From: Sinotaia quadrata
Lineage: Eukaryota > Mollusca > Gastropoda > Architaenioglossa > Viviparidae
Direction of reading: 5' to 3'
Length of the DNA stretch: 64,000 nucleotides
NCBI GenBank assembly: GCA_028829895.1
Contig: CM054183.1
Location: 70,617,071-70,681,070, forward strand
The position numbers and the translations under genes were made by a program. Below, piece after piece: positions 1 to 14,600 of this stretch. Within the stretch, counting starts at the first letter, position 1. Every line of letters starts with the position of its first letter. The notes under the pieces are model-generated. The model had not been told where the DNA came from and did no database searches. It saw nothing but the letters and a program-made list of their open reading frames with translations.

Positions 1-470
1 GTAGTACTGTATCTAGTTTTACCTGACATAACATCTCACTCTTGTAGTACTGTATCTAGTTTTACCTGACATAACATCTCACTCTTGTAGTACTGTATCT
101 AGTTTTACCTGGCATAACATCTCACTCTCATAGCACTGTATTTAGTTTTACCTGGCATAAAATCTCATTCTTGTAGTACTGTATCTAGTTTTACCTGGCA
201 TAACATCTCACTCTTGTAGTACTGAAGTTAGCTTTACCTGGCATAACATAACAGTCTCACAGTGTTATAGCTAGTTTTACCTGGCATAACATCTCACTCT
301 TGTAGTACTGAAGTTAGCTTTACCTGGCATAACATAACAGTCTCACAGTGTTATAGCTAGTTTTATCTGGCATAACATCTCACTCTTGTAGTATTGTAGC
401 TAACATTACCTGGCATAACAAGACATTCTTGTAGTACTGTAGCTAGCTTTACATGGCATAACAAATGTTA
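1..470. repeat. 43-bp minisatellite
   Basis: About ten head-to-tail copies of a 43-bp unit (TTTTACCTGGCATAACA core) with decreasing similarity to the right. On the gene-sense minus strand most units read CCAG followed by gtaaaa, a plausible 5' splice site. Confidence 0.9.
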
Positions 471-1110
471 ACCAATAAGCTTTCCCTTTCCTTCTAGGTC
501 TTACCCTTTCTTCCTTCCACCATTTTTCTTTCTCTCTTTCCTTTCATCTTTCTCCCTTTTACTTTTGATGAGCAATGTACCTGGCACATAACACATAACA
601 GCTACATAATGTGCTCTCTCCCTCTTTAGTCACAGTCTGCCTTCAATTGGAAAACTAGTACACATATTTTCTTTTATTCATCTATCAAATTCAAATGATG
701 AACGATGACATATGTGACCCTTCACCACAGTTTGAGTCTTAATGTGTCATTTGTCAATTTTGAGTTATTGCTATGTTCTTATAGAGTTTTACCATTTAAA
801 GATCACTCTTGGATATTGAGCTATAATTTTTTCAATAATGTGTGTCGAAAATATGATTCCTTGAAAAATGAGTTTTTGTGTCTCCTATAAACCTAGTCAT
901 TAGTCATCCTAATGAAAATTAGCACACTATTTGCCATGATATAAAAAACAAGGGTCAAAATTTCCTTTGAAAAATGTTAATACTTTATTGTCTAGAGTCC
1001 ACCTCACAACCTTAACCCCCAAAAAGATATTTTAGGTTTCAGTCACAGTGAATTCATATATGTAAAAACTGTAAGCCATGGAGAAATCTCCTGTATTTGT
1101 TTCCTAAGTA

Positions 1111-1354
1111 ACAAAATACCATAAATACACTATATAATATAGAATTGTTGGTCTTTAAAATGAAAACAGCCCTCTCACACAGAGTATTTTACAAAATACC
1201 ATAAATACACTATATAATATAGAATTGTTGGTCTTTAAAATGAAAACAGCCCTCTCACACAGAGTATTTTACAAAATACCATAAATACACTATATAATAT
1301 AGAATTGTTGGTCTTTAAAATGAAAACAGCCCTCTCACACAGAGTATTTTACAA
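1111..1354. repeat. 80-bp tandem repeat, three copies
   Basis: Three virtually identical 80-bp units, each with CCATAAATACACTATATAAT and ending AGAGTATTTT. The near identity implies a recent duplication. The rest of 480-1940 shows no gene; two copies of a short imperfect palindrome around TATAGTAGGG lie at about 1609-1695. Confidence 0.92.
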
Positions 1355-1939
1355 AAATGATCTTTCACAATTTCATACTGCAGATTGCCTTAGTTTTAGT
1401 TTAAATTAAAGTTGATTTATGGCTTCCTACACAAATGAAAAGGAGAAAAAAATAATAACTGCTGGTGGCAATGATAAAAACAAAAAAGCAAAAGTATTTT
1501 GTTTATGTTTATGTTAACAGGTATAATAAATTTCCCGCTGTTCTAGTGTCGAATTTTCAAATAAATAGTCTATGTGATAACTGTAAACCTACTTTTGGGC
1601 CACACTGTATATAGTAGGGCAAGCCCACTATAACTGGAGTTGAAACCAAGACCTTTCCATTCACATATAGTAGGGTGAGCCCACTATAACTATTGAAGAG
1701 AAGGAGGGCTGTAAAAAGAGGTGATTTTCGCAAGAATCTCAAAACATAAAATATGATACTGTGGTGTTTCAAATCATTATTTTGTACTTTAGGAGCTGCA
1801 ATTTAACATTTGCACAATAGAATCATGTATAATAATAATTCAAGAGTCATACCAGATTCTCAAAACTCATAACCTAGTCCCCCTCCGCCTATTTTCACTG
1901 CTAGCACTGTTTCAGCTGAGGCACATTACAACTCAAACC

Positions 1940-2690
1940 ATGGTGGAGGTCACATATCACGTTCACATACAATGTTCAAATGGAGAGCTAGTACACTTTA
2001 AAAATTTAATTACATATCATGTTCAAATGACGAACTAGTACATTACTCACATACCGTTTTTAAATGGAAAGCTAGCACATTATTCACATATTACGTTCCA
2101 ATGGTGATTTAGCACATTATTATTATACTGTATTCCAGTGGAGAGCTAGTGAATTGTTCACATACTGTATTCCAGTGGAGAGCTAGTGAATTATTCACAT
2201 ACTGTATACCAATGGAGAGCTAGTGAATTATTCACATACTGTATACCAATGGAGAGCTAGTGAATTATTCACATACTGTATACCAATGGAGAGCTAGTGA
2301 ATTATTCATATACTGCATACTAATGGAGAGCTAGTGAATTAGTGTATTCACATACTGTATTCCAATGGAGAGCTAGTGAATTATTCACATACTGTATACC
2401 AATGGAAAGCTAGTGAATTACAGTGTATTCACATACTGTATTCCAATGGAGAGCTAGTGAATGATTCACATACTGTATACCAATGGAGAGCTAGTGAATT
2501 ACAGTGTATTCACATACTGTATTCCAATGGAGAGCTAGTGAATTATTCACATACTGTATACCAATGGAGAGCTAGTGAATTACAGTGTATTCACATACTG
2601 TATTCCAATGGAGAGCTAGTGAATTATTCAAATGGAGAGTTAGTGCATTTCTTTCTATTATTTACATACTATGTTCTAATGGTGAGCTGG
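1940..2690. repeat. 37-bp minisatellite abutting exon 25
   Basis: Roughly 18 units with core CAATGGAGAGCTAGTGAATT, diverged on the left and homogeneous on the right, where two unit types alternate to form a higher-order dimer of about 81 bp (2330-2630). The right edge merges with the end of exon 25 and its donor. Confidence 0.9.
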
Positions 2691-5600
2691 ACAAAGATGA
2701 TGTGAGTTCAGTAACATCAGAGGGACTTCCTTCAGAGTGGAAACTTCTGTCATGAGTCAGATCTGTTTTTGATGGTAAATTACTTTTTCTGAAAGGCGAT
2801 GGTGGATTGGAATTGATGCCTTAAACAAAACAATATTTTCATACATTAAGATATACTGCTTAAATTGTAAAATATTTTACTGAAAAGAAATTAATAAAGC
2901 TAAAATTATTATACTTTGTGAAGTATTAGTACCTGAATGTGCACAAGGGAATTAAGATACACTGTGATACAATATTACTTAAGGAGAATACAGTGAAAAA
3001 TAACTATTTCAATAATATGGATATGATATTCTGATCACTATAAAAATATTATTACCTTAGTGTAATATTTTACTTTATGTAGATAAAGAATTACAACAAT
3101 ATTATTACTATAATGTGGAAAACATAATTATGATGTAATGTGAAATATATTAAAGTAGATAAAAAAAGTACAACAACATTATTACTATAATTTGGAAAAC
3201 ATAATTCTGATATAATGTTAAATACTATTATTTTAATGTGAGCAACAGAACTATGATATAATGTGAATTTTTATTGTAACCCTTCAAAGTAAATAAAAAT
3301 GTAATGCTTTCTTTTGCAAGGGCTGAATAGCTCATAAACAAATAAAGATATCAATTTACTGAAAAGTTAGGTTAAGGACTGAATAGCTCATAAACAAATA
3401 AAGATATCAATTCACTGAAAAGTCTTGTTTCTTCACTTACTTGTTTAGCTTATGTATAATGACTTGTGTTGTTAAATATTAATTTTTATTATTAATGCAA
3501 CTGAATTCAAATGTCTAGTTTTTCATCCTGTATATTAAGGAGCAAACAATACATGAAGAGAGTTGTAAAAAATTATATTTTTGCACAAGTAAAACAGAAT
3601 TGGTGAATTTATATATTTCTATTATATTAACTATCACTCTTTTCCTCATGCAAAAATATAATTTTTTACATAATTGTAATTTGCACTGGATGATTATTAA
3701 TGTTTCACTGGTCAAGTTCACATAAAAATCCTATTGATCACATTTTTAATTAATCAAAATTGTATACAATGTTTCATCAAGTTCTAATTATCATTTTAAT
3801 GGTCTTTGGTGAATCCTTTTCATCCTCATCATGAATTAATATTGAAAGTGCTATTCATATAATTTCTGTTTCAAAAATTCTTAACAAACCGCACAAAACA
3901 GTCAAACTGTTCTAAAATGGTGGAAGGGATGTCACTCAATATAAGAACAAGTCATGATATAGTTAGCTCCCATTACAAGACAATCCTATTAAAAAGCAGT
4001 CCCAAGTACACTGTCTCAGAATGTCAAAGGATTGAAATAGAAGCCAGTATTATAGATAATTCTAAAATAAGACTATTTTAAATTGACAAATACATTAAAT
4101 GCATGGTAGATTTAGGTTCATCTGGGTTTGATCTTTTATTTATACATGTTGAAATGCTGCATGGTCATCAATTGTGTTTGAGTGAACTGCCAACAAGACA
4201 CGTAAAGTTTCGGCTTACCAAGCTGTTAGCATTTTCTATGTCTCCAAAAGTTTGTGTTTAGTATTATTACATTTTGTGTCACAAAGTCCAAGATTTCAGT
4301 GAAAATCATAAGTGGTCAACTGACATTATAAATTTGCACTGATAAACTTGTAATATTGTTTAACGTTGGCTTTTGCCAAATAACTTGTTAGTTTATTATT
4401 GCAAGCTATGAGTGCTTCACATTGTACATTTGGATTCAAAACAATTTTTTTCAAAATGTACATTGAATTAAGTAATGAAGAGTGTGGTGAATTTAAGTTT
4501 ATCCACCAATTTATCTTTTATTCATATATTTAATTTAATATGCCATTTATCTTGTATTTATACATGTAATTCATGACAAGAAAATAGTATTATGTATTCT
4601 CAGAGTCTGAGACTAATGGTATAGTTTAGATTTGTGAATATGTACCATTGTAGTCTTTGTTTTAGTGCTATTTTAAAAATAAGTCAGAATTGTGAATATA
4701 TACCACTGTATTCTTTGTTTTAGTGCTATTTTAAAACTTAAAAATAGGTCAGAATTGTAAATACCTACCATTGTATTCTTTGTTTTAATGTTATTTTAAA
4801 ACTTAAAAATATTTGCATCATTTGCACCAGATCCTCTGCAAGAGTACAGTTTGTTAACTTAAGTTTAGATGGTTGGAAGTTTTCTCACATGTAAGATTGC
4901 TGACCTTGGCACTTTTGATCCACCAGATCCTTTGCACAGTATGATTCAATAACAATATTATGAGCTTTGATTAGATTTAGAGGTAATATTACATTAGCAC
5001 TTGTAGCAAAGTATTGGGTTATGAGCTTTGATTAGATTTAGAGGTAATATTACATTAGCACTTGTAGCAAAGTATTGGTTGTAAGCCTTAAATTAATTTT
5101 GGTTTTGGGTCAAATATAGTCTCTCTGTAGTTGTTGTTAGACCCCATATATTGTTACCAGGTATTTACCAGTAGCTTACAAAAATATATAATTTCTTATT
5201 TAAGTGTTTGTAGCTCTCACATCAGCATCAGAGATGAATTGTTGCTGAAATATCTAATTTATTAACAGCAAGGAGTATTTATTATAAGTTATTTATATTA
5301 TTAGTTATTGTATGTTATATTTATGAATCATTTTTTGCTGTTGTTTCTTTGCAAGTTGGAAGGACTTAGATCAGTTTGGTTAGATTTCAAAGAGTTAGTT
5401 ATTTTTTGTTGTTGTTCTAAATCTAAATTTGTCTGCTTCTAAAATAAAATAAACAATGTGACAATCATGTTTCTGAGCATGCTAAACTTTCATATAATTT
5501 CACAAATAATTACTTTATATGTACCTTATTTATTCCTTAAAAGTTAATTTTGTGTGTTTGTTTATTTTTTGAACATCTAACTTTGTTATTGTAAAAGTTT

Positions 5601-8600
5601 ATTCTTCTTCCTTTTAAGCCAGATTAAAACTTGCTGATCTGTGATCTGTGCATTCTTTGATGTGTCATGAAACAGCAGACCAGACCGTAAACTCTGATGT
5701 AGAAGTGTCATGAAACAGCAGGCTTGATGCTTTTCGTATACAGTGCACATCAAATCAGTTTAATTTGAAAGTGTTTATTAATAGTGCACTTTAATACAGT
5801 GTATATTAATAATATCAAGCAGGTTTCACAAACTTTTGTAAAAATGTTTTGGGCAAAACTTAGAAGGCACCTAGCTGCCTGTGTCTGTCTGCTATCTATC
5901 TATCTTTTCACTATCTACTTTACTCCTGCCAAATTATTGCAATATCCTGAATATATGTTTTTCTGATGACCTTTAAATGAAATAGTGATATACTTTTCTT
6001 ACTGATAATAGTTTTATATGCTGATGATTTACTCAAATAATCCAATTATTTATTAGCTTTCCAGTTTTTAGTGGTTGTTTTTTTTAACAAACTTAATATT
6101 ATTAAAACATTTTGCAATATTTATAAATGGGGAGATCCTTTTTAAAAATTTAACTTGCTGTTGTTTTTAGCATTATTTATATTTACATGAATGATGAATT
6201 TATTCACAATATCAGCACTGATTATAAATTATCAAAAAGAATACTATCACCATCAAAGAAATCACACACTTTTTATAAATAGTCGTTAAAAGTTAATATT
6301 TTAAAATTTATAAAAATACAAAGAAAAATAATAACATTTAAATATAATACTGGTTCACTGTTCATAAAAAGAGCCAAACAGCTTACCTGCCCCAAAAGAT
6401 ATAGTAGATTTAACAGTATAGAATCAGTAAAAATATAGTCAATAAATTTAGCTGTCCCAGTATATTAAAGTAAGATTGGTAAAATAAAACCAATAAGCCT
6501 ACCTGTCCCAGCAGAGATGGAAGATTTTTCAGTGCATGGTTGACATGACAGAGTTAATGATCTGTCCTGTTCATGCTTAGAGAGATGTGATTGGTAAGTG
6601 TTCTTATTCTTGTCAGGTGACATGCTTCTTGATCTAAGCCTAAAATGAAATTAAAATAAAATAACATTAAAAAAAGCATAGTTTTCTAGTTCTGAAAAAA
6701 GATTCTTCCAATATATGTGCAATAGTTTTAAACAAGTGTTTTAGTCTGCAATAGCCAAGCTTTAAAGTGTACAGAAGCAAGAAGGCTGACCATCTAAGCA
6801 ATAAGGTGGCAACCTTAAGCAATAAGGCTGACCATCCCAAGCAATAAGGCTGGTTATCCTAAGCAAGGCTGGCCATCCTTAGGAATAAGGCTGGCTATCA
6901 TAAGGAATAAGGCTGGCTATCCAAAGCAATAAGGCTAGCTATCCTAAGCAGACTGGCTACCCTAAGTGAATCAAAACTAATATATATTATGTTTTATAAA
7001 ATGGTCACTCAACTAAGTTTTATTTTCTGTAGCCATACTCTCAGTGTTGAATTTGAGTTTTATTGTGAGTGCTATAGTAGACTTGTATTTACTCTACCCC
7101 ACTACCCCATTATATATGAGTCTTATTTTCAACACCTATATTTTCTGAGTGTTATATTTGAGTTTTATTTCCTGTGCTCACACTGTATTGCAAATGATTA
7201 TGGTAGCAAGTCTTAATCTACTACCTAATCTTAACCTAATCTTAAATGTGTACAACAGCCATAATTTTATGTATTATCTCCCTTCAAAAGTCTTACTTAC
7301 TGATCCTTGTTGGGTCGTTATATCTGAAGAAATTTGTAATGATACTGTAAAAATTTGTAATTCTATAATTGGCCATATTTCCTTTCTACTTAATAATAAA
7401 TTAATTAAAAATAATTAATAATGCTTTAAATTACTGGATAGTTGTCTATTTATATATAAAAAAAAATCATCAGATTAACCTTTCTTGATCATTTAATTAA
7501 TGTTTCACAGTTTCTTACTTAGATCTGGTGGGGCGATCATGAGGCTTGTGATTAGTCTCCCTTTGTTCAGCAATCACTTTGCGCATTTCCTCCAACAATG
7601 CTTTCAGCTCCTGGCCAGCTTCAGAGTAACTCTCAGGCTGTGGCTAAATTAAAACCAATATAAATGTAATCAAAAACATGATCAACACATGTATTAACAA
7701 ATAAACAAAGATAAAAATATTCTGAAGAATGCAACATTTTTACTGTCCTTTAGTTTATTGGTTTCCAAAGTAAAACAATATTAAAATAATGATTCTTCAG
7801 CAACATTCCAAACAAAAGATGCAAGTCTTGACAGCAACATTCCAAACAAAAGATACAAGTCTTGACAGCAACATTCCAAACAAAAGATGCAAGTCTCAAC
7901 AGCAGTATTCCAAACAAAAGATGCAAGCCAAACAAAAGACAACTGCCCTATGACAGACAAGAACACCGGTTGATTTAAATAACATTACACACTTTAAATG
8001 CCATATGAAAGTTATATGAAAGCAATAAAATTTTATTTTATGCTAAACAAAAGACTACTGACACTGTAAATAAAGCCTCACAATTCTAACAGCTTTTATG
8101 CTGAACACAGCAAATACATCTAGTACAAAGGTACTATTTCTAACAACAACAGACAATAACAATAACTGTATGTTATCTTTAAATGCTTACTTGTGGTGTC
8201 AAACTTTTTTTGTCACCAAGGCTTGCTACAGAGGCTGCTGAGTTTTTCCTTTTCACAGATGGTGATGGTTCTGATGCCCGGTGACCAACATTGACTGTGG
8301 TACTCTCTTTGGGCATGACCCAAGATATACCAGGAACTCTTACTTGTGACATCTGTTCCGTTTCCTATTGAAAACAAAAATCAATATATGTTGACATGGT
8401 TAAAAACTAAACACTGAAACCAAGCAATGTATGCTGTGACTTCAATTCCTTGCGTTTTAAACTGAAAGTGTAAGTAATATTCATTCCATGTGAAGAAAAA
8501 CTAATGACTTGTAGAGTTTGATATGACTGTTCAAATGAAGGTAAGTAATATTCCATATGAAGAAAAACTAATAACTTGTAGAGTTTAATATATGACTGTT

Positions 8601-11600
8601 CAGATGAAAGGATCTGACAGGAGTTTATTGTTTCATGCTCTGAAACAATTGTTGTCCAAAAAAAAAAAGACTATTTATAAAATGCATGTTTTGAAATTGG
8701 TTCTTTTAAGTAATAGAAGTGAAATCACCATATGACAAGAAATTAGGGCATAATATATTCTGCTGATTCTTTAAAGACTGTTAAACTTTTCTTTTATTAA
8801 ATTAGTACAAGATGATGTACTTAAAGAGAAACCCGGTCTTACTAACCTGACTAAGTTTGAGCTTAAGTTGACAACTGACACAAATGAAAGTACCTCGGTA
8901 TGCATTACCATATGGTACAGAGGTTATACAGAAAGAAATTAATGACGTTAAGCCTAGATGTTAATGAACCTACAAAGTCAGCATACAGTGCACAGTTAGT
9001 GTTAGTCCAAAGGAAATATGAAAGTAATCAATTTTGAATTGATTAACAAAGATTAAAAAGTTGCAGATAGAGGTTTTACCTGATCCAGAACTTTTATTTG
9101 CGAAAGTCGCAAATGCTAAGTATTTTTCTAAACTTGACTTTCTGAAGGACTACTGGCAGGTCAAGGTCAGTGAGAGTGACAGGCATAAATTGGCATTTTC
9201 AACTTCAGTGTATCAATTTAAAGAGATTGGTTTCATGAATGCTCTGAGCATGTTCACACATGATGCATAAGTTTGTAGAACCACTGAGTAATAGAGGTCT
9301 GTATAACTTTACTGATGACCTACTGTTGGCTACTGAGACAGGGGATGACCATTTATTGTTACTGTCAGATGTACTGGAAAGACTGAGAGAGACGGGACTG
9401 ACCGCTAGACCCACAAAAATGTTGTATTGGGTTTCAGACTCTGAATGTCCTAGGTCACACAGTCAGTGGAGGCATTATTGTACCAGGCAAAACAAAAGTA
9501 GAACAACTACAAAATGCTGAATGTACCCAAACAAAAACTGCAGTGTGATCATTCTTAGGTATGTGCAACTACTATAAAAAAATTTTACCTGAGTTTAGCA
9601 TCGTCACAAAGCCTTTGCATGATGTGATTAAGAAAAATGCACCACACCATGTAGTGTGGACAGAACATTGTGAGCAAACATTTAAAACATTAAACTTCTG
9701 ACGCAGTTGTGTGAATGCCTGATCTGACAAAAGAATTTGTTGTGAGGAATGATGTTAGTAATGACAGAAGAACATGATGAAACTTTGTATTCCATTGCTT
9801 ACGGAACCAGAAAGCTAAGCAAAGCAGAAAGAAACTACTCTTGTTTCTGAAAAAGAATGTTTGGTGATTGTGTACACTGTTTCTAGATTTCGCCTGTACT
9901 TATATAGTTTAGAAAGTTTACTCTGGAAACTGATCATGAGGCATTAGCATACCTATCACAGGCATGCCAGTTTGTACCCACCTTATGTGATGGTCGCTGT
10001 TCCTACAAGAGTATCAGATGGTATAAAATATATATCAAGTAGTAAAAATGTTATTGCCGATTATCTGAGTTGGAGCGAGGTGAAACATACTGAGTATTGT
10101 CTTGATTGTGACAGTGACTATGGTGCGGCTTGAACTTAATCAGACTTTTTAATCCAAAAATTGCCATATGACGAGAAACTAGGGCATAATGTATTCTGCT
10201 GATTCTTTAAAGACTGTTAAACTTTTTTAAAATTAAATTTGTATTAATTGTTGAGTCTTGTGTGTCAGTTAATGAAACATAAATTCTTTGTTTCAACTTT
10301 ATCGTAACTTGTAGTGATAATCTCATGATTATGTCTTGTTCTCTGTCTGTCTCTAAATGTTATGATATGATATATGATTCATTATTATAAAGTCATCCCG
10401 AAGTACAGCTATGACAGTGATCTCTGATCAAAATGCAGACCATACCTTTAGGTCAAGCTGGTGTCGCAGTTTGAGAGTAGCAATTTCCTGTTCAAAGTGT
10501 TCAAGCTGGGCTTGAGATGCTGCACACTTCAATGACTCCTGTCATGAGGAAAGAAAGAATCTCTTCATGAAGAATTATAAATGTTTCACTAAGGTTTATG
10601 ACTGGTGAAATAATTTAATACTGATTTATAAAAATTAAAAGTATTTACCTAAAGCTTCTGCCAGGTGAAAGAAATTAATTATGTTGATAGCTTCATTACC
10701 CATTATTGTAAACTGTATACATCTCAATAATTTAGTTAATCTTGGAATACATTACCCATTATTGTAACCTGTATACATCTCAATAATTTAGTTAATCTTG
10801 GAATTCATTGTTTTTATATAAGCACACATTCCCGTTGATGAAATGATTATTCCAAGAGCTTATTCTAAGAATAAGATGTATGTTATGTAAGTGGAATCAC
10901 TCTGAGTCTGAAAGAATTTGTGCTTCGTACACCAAAGTGAGTGGCTTCATGTTACCATATAATGCACTAAATTTAGCCACCACTTTCAGTTTGTGTACAA
11001 ACCAATCTGTATCCATGCACAATGAACCCTTTTGTCTGGCATTTTGATTTACAAAACAATTATGAAATAAACATGTACCAGTGTGACCCTCAGCACTTTG
11101 TTTTATAATTATAAAACACCTTTTCCAGTTTGTCCTCAAGTTGCCTGATTTGTCTAGTGAGTGTTGCATTATGGGCCTGGCTGGCCTCCAGTTCTTCTGT
11201 AAGATGTGTTGTGTGACGGAGAGATTGTCCAAGAGAAGCTTTCAAACTGTCTTTGTCATGCTCTATTAACATTTTTTCCTACAAAATACAGAAGAATTTT
11301 TTAACAATATCAATATCAAAAGTCTTGAAAGTTATATATAATCCACATTTTTAATGCTGAAAATAAGTATAAACAAGAAATCCAAGATACCAAATACCTT
11401 ATACAACTTTAAATGAATCATACAATTGTAAACAAAAAACAAAACAAGAAATCCAAGATACCAAATACCTTATATAACTTTAAATGAATCATACAATTGT
11501 AAACAAAAAACAAAACAAGAAATCCAAGATACCAAATACCTTATATAACTTTAAATGAATCATACAATTGTAAACAAAAAACAAAACAAAGCAAAATGCA

Positions 11601-14600
11601 AGAAGATACAAATGACAACATGAGAACTACAAGTTTCAAACATCTACAATATATTATTTCTTCATATAATTCATACTAGGGTTTCTTTCATCGACAATAC
11701 CAGAGTTATTTATTTATATCATTTAGTTTGAAAGTTCTTTTATATGCAATAATTAATTACTTCTTTATCTGACTGCTCATGTACTTTTGCTGACTGCCAT
11801 ATTGCTATGTTCAAGATTTTGTATGGTCAGAATTCATGCTAAGTTATGAATAGTATTTTTTGTATTTTGGAGTTTTAATTTAAAGTTATTGAAATGCTGA
11901 TTGTTTAATTTTAATAATCAGGGATTGAAGAAATTGTTTTAGGAGTGTCTGTTATTTTATTTTATAAAATAAAGTAAATTGTCATGAAATAGGTAAAAGC
12001 GTCTTTGTATTGTATGAATGGTTAGGTTTTATTAGGATGCTACATGTTATGTTTTATTTTGAATATGTTAACATTTCTTTCTTTCAGAGGCTTATGCCAA
12101 GCTTAGTATTTATTAATAGAGCAATTGACTGGACACTTAGGCTTTGCAATTGTTTGTGTTTCAGGGTTTTTTGTCTGCTGAGCTTTATGGCTGATTGTTT
12201 GTAGCTGACTGCCTTGGTGGCTGATATAAACTATCTGTTTTAATGTGACTTTGTCCCTGGCTTGAGTAGGCACTCCGATCCAATTACTGTGGCAGATCTA
12301 AGTCTACAAGTTTAAAATGGAACTTATATTTGTAGCAAATTCAAAACTTGTCTCAAAACAGATGCAATAATTTGAAATAAATATTATCGCTTTACCTTAT
12401 TAACAGATTCCAACTTTTCTTCAAGACGGCGCAATTTGGATCGTAAGTTATCAACTTCACTACGTTTAGCTGTTATTTCTTTCTGAACTTTGTCTGCAAC
12501 TTTGACAGCTGTCAAATACAAAACAAAGGTCAAAATGTGTTATTTACAAGATACAAAATAACAAAGATTATTTTAGATGAAATACAGTAGCTAAGACCAC
12601 AGCACTGTGTTAACTATGTACAACAGCAAGGACAAAGCATTGTTTCGGACAATGTATAATTATGAAGACCACAGCGCTGTTTTAAATGACAATGTACAAC
12701 AGCAAAGACAAAGCATTGTTTCGGACAATGTACAATTATGAAGACCACAGCACTGTTTTAAACGACCATGTACAACAGCAAGGACAAAGCATTGTTTCAG
12801 ACAATATATAATTATGATGGCCACAACACTGTATTAGACAATATATAATTATGAAGAACACAACAATGTGTTAAACAATATTCAACAGCAACAGCCATAG
12901 CACTATGTTAGATAATGCGCAATAAAAGAATCACAGCAAGTATTAGACAATAAATTTAAAAAATAACACAGTGTTATATAATATACAATGACAAAGGTTA
13001 AATCACTATGTCAGATAATACAGTAACAAAGGTCAAATCACTATGTTAGATAATATACAATAACAAAGGTCAAATCACTATGTCAGATAATACAGTAACA
13101 AAGGTCAAATCACTATGTCAGACAATATACAATAATAAAGGTCAAATCATTATGCTAGACAATATACAATAACAAAGGTCACAACATATAGAAAAAAGAG
13201 AACTGCTCAACTAGAAGCAAGCACATTTAATTTATATTTATAATTAATTTATTATTTGTAGTAATGTATAAAGAAAACAGTTAATAGTAACTTAGAAAAG
13301 TTGAGACGATAAACCATATTTCTTTTTTAAAGAAATCATAATGAAAGAGAACAAGTAAAAAAGGCAGTGAACTTATTATTTTTAAAAAAATAAGAGTGCA
13401 ATGGTAAATACTAAAACAGTCATTGAGAGAAAGTGCTATCATATGAACAAGACAAGAATGTGCTTGCATGCATATCATATGAACAAAGAGAATGTGTTTG
13501 CAAATAAATCATATAAACAAGGACAGAAAGTGTTTGCAAATAATCATATAAACAAGGACTTTTGTCTGATATCATCTCCAAGTACTTTAGTCATTTCTCT
13601 TTGATGTTCCCCAAATCTCTCATTGCTTTAGTCATTTGTGTCTTTAGTGTACCTGAAATCTCTCATTACTTTAGTCATTTGTACCTGAAATCTCTCCTGT
13701 TATTTTAATTATTCATGTCTTTGGTATACCCTAAATCTTTCTTCTCATCTTAGTCATTTGCATCTTCAAGTGTCTGAAATTATCTCTTAACGCTTTAGTC
13801 ATTTGTGTCTTTTGTGTGTCTGAAATAATGTTTATTTCATTATCAAAGTACTTTAGTCAACTATGTGTTAGTGTGTGTGACATCATAGTATTATAGTCTC
13901 TTGTATCTTTGGCGAGCCAGAAATTCCTCCATGTGCTTTAGTCATTTGGGTCCTAAACCAACTTTAATTCTGCTTCTTTGACATATTAAAGCAATTGGAA
14001 CTCTTTTATCTTTGTAAGTCAGTTAAACTATACGGCAAATTAATCTACCAATATTTTTTAAGTTAACAAAAGTAAAATAAAATTTAAACTCTTCAGATCA
14101 AGTACAACCATACTGGCAAAGTTAAATTACTTTAAACACCTGAGGCAAGAAAATTCTTACTGAAGGAGCTCACAAGTATCCACTCATTCAATAGCATTTA
14201 AATCTACAGAGAGAACTTTACCTTTCTGGTCTACTAAGTCTTTGGTTTTCAGTGCTCTATGTGTCAGCTTGCAGTTGTGTTCAGCTTCTGGAACAAAAGC
14301 AGCATACTAACACTACACTTTTCATATTGACAAGATTTCTACAGTTATTCATGTAGGAAATATTCAGAAAATTTTATGCAATGAACAGATCCTCTTTAGA
14401 TTTATTTCTAAGTCTCATTTTCAAAGTATTTAATTACAACTGATATCAAATGAAAGCTAATCCTGTACATAAAATATATTATCTCTGCCAAATAAATGAT
14501 TAATAAATACATTGCATAAGTTTTTAAACACCAGATGATGTAGCATTTTGTAGATTATCTTTTCTCATCAGCTCTGAAAGTTAAGAATTAGTTTTATTTA

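Noticed and set aside
2376..2705. 110-codon frame on the plus strand
   Set aside because: It is made of repeated SHTVYQWRASELQCI units, a translation of the 37-bp array, and lies antisense to exon 25.
6372..6440. Separate exon between two GGGACAG-like phrases
   Set aside because: The frame is open but encodes a hydrophobic peptide unlike the rest of the tail, and its borders are duplicated copies of the exon 24 end.
7516..7521. In-frame TAA at the exon 23 end as the end of the protein
   Set aside because: It overlaps a good donor (gtaaga), and exon 24 continues in the correct phase with a good acceptor.
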